Shown here one piece after another: positions 4,543 through 5,149 of a stretch of 5,149 nt of DNA (positions within the stretch are counted from its first letter, which is position 1; each line of letters begins with the position of its first letter). The notes under the pieces were generated by a model. The model made no database searches, was not told where the DNA came from, and saw nothing but the letters and a program-made list of their open reading frames with translations. Source of the stretch: Chloroflexota bacterium (GTDB lineage Bacteria > Chloroflexota > Dehalococcoidia > JACQUE01). Location of the stretch: contig JACQUE010000015.1 in assembly GCA_016210425.1 (NCBI GenBank), positions 1 through 5,149 of the forward strand. The letters are read 5' to 3'. A program made the position numbers and the translations under genes.

Positions 4543-5149
4543 CTACGCTTCCCTGTCGGCGTTGACCAGTTTCACGAAGCGGCTTTTGCCAACCTTTACG
4601 ACGCTTCCATCGCGCACCGTTGCAATAATATTATCGATCTTTCGGCCGTCGATCTCTACAGCGCCCTGGCGGACCAGCCGTCGGGCTTCGCTCCGGCTGG
4701 CGACGGACCCCGTCCTGGGCAGCAGTTCCGTGACGTCGACAGTCATCTCGCCCGGCGGCCCCTCAAAAGAAATAGGGAAGGTGCTGACCTCGTGCGGCAT
4801 CGCCCGCTCTAGGAAGACGCGCCGGAAGAGGGACTGCGCGGCATCGGCGGCCTGCGGCCCGTGGAACTCGGCCACGATCTCTCGTGCCAGGCGCTGCTTG
4901 AGATCCATCGGGTTCACGGCCCGCCCCGCGAGCTTGCGCCGAAACTCCTCCAGCTCCTCGTCATCCACGTCCGTCAGCAGCTCGAAATAGGGGATGATAA
5001 GAGTGTCTGGAATGGACATCACCTTGCCGTACATATCGTTGGGCAGCTCCGCCACGCCGATATAGTTGCCCAGGCTCTTGCTCATCTTCTGAGCGCCGTC
5101 GGTGCCGACCAGGAGCGGGACGAAGATGGCCTGCTGCGATGTCTGGCCC
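4543..5149 (-). CDS. tyrS: TyrS, tyrosyl-tRNA synthetase, N-terminal half outside the window
   Basis: A class I aminoacyl-tRNA synthetase that charges tRNA-Tyr in the cytoplasm as a dimer. 201 residues are visible and the reading frame is open through the window edge; the Met at 5083-5085 is the M of KMSKS, not a start. Upstream of it the frame reads GQTSQQAIFVPLLVGTDGAQ and then KMSKS (5074-5088), the ATP-binding signature, followed by LGNYIGVAE. After the connective helical region (about fragment residues 45-125), the last 60 residues form an S4 RNA-binding domain (RSEARRLVRQGAVEIDGRKI, then VVKVGKSRFVKL), the usual C-terminus of bacterial TyrRS. S4 after a KMSKSLGN core excludes TrpRS. The nucleotide-binding HIGH motif and the start lie beyond position 5149. 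The gene leads an operon with the unknown gene at 4082-4528. Confidence 0.95.
   Translation of the reverse strand, partial: GQTSQQAIFVPLLVGTDGAQKMSKSLGNYIGVAELPNDMYGKVMSIPDTLIIPYFELLTDVDDEELEEFRRKLAGRAVNPMDLKQRLAREIVAEFHGPQAADAAQSLFRRVFLERAMPHEVSTFPISFEGPPGEMTVDVTELLPRTGSVASRSEARRLVRQGAVEIDGRKIDNIIATVRDGSVVKVGKSRFVKLVNADREA

Noticed and set aside
5083..5085. ATG as the start of the minus-strand synthetase gene
   Set aside because: This Met is the M of KMSKS; the frame continues upstream with TyrRS sequence to the window edge.

Overview
This is a GC-rich bacterial chromosome segment made mostly of housekeeping genes, with a few unrecognised genes between them. The gene content is histidine biosynthesis, flavin-dependent thymidylate synthase ThyX, and a tyrosyl-tRNA synthetase with a C-terminal S4 domain. 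A degenerate 'tcattctgagcgaag'-type palindromic repeat lies between two genes. Together with the protein flavour this suggests an uncultured or environmental lineage, perhaps Chloroflexota. That assignment is an inference; no marker here proves it.

Plus strand, positions 1-1859: the 3' two-thirds of hisA, then a small membrane-protein gene overlapping it by 4 bases (ATGA). A 151-base gap with a palindromic repeat follows, then a second, paralogous small membrane-protein gene, and 9 bases later thyX with a TTG start. The first pair is translationally coupled by overlap. The second membrane gene and thyX are also tightly packed, so most of this stretch is probably one transcription unit.

Plus strand, positions 1860-3131: a separate unit with its own sigma70-type promoter and a leader of about 84 bases that can form hairpins. 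It encodes a secreted alpha/alpha-toroid protein with QW-type repeats (squalene cyclase/prenyltransferase-like fold). Its third-codon GC is clearly lower than that of its neighbours. A perfect 15-bp hairpin closes the unit.

Plus strand, positions 3132-4063: hisF, complete, with both catalytic aspartates. Its promoter -10 box sits just 6 bases before the ATG, so the transcript may be leaderless. A strong bidirectional intrinsic terminator (G9/C8 stem) follows.

Minus strand, positions 5149-4082: the C-terminal half of tyrS (KMSKS loop to S4 domain), then, 14 bases after its stop and with a strong ribosome binding site, a 148-residue protein I do not recognise. This operon converges on hisF.

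HisA makes PRFAR, which HisF (with HisH, not seen here) converts to IGP and AICAR. The two genes are often adjacent in bacteria but are here separated by about 2.7 kb of unrelated genes. I see no mobile element, CRISPR array, tRNA or rRNA. The most interesting items are the paired membrane proteins, the leader plus secreted toroid protein, the apparently leaderless hisF, and the tyrS-linked unknown gene.
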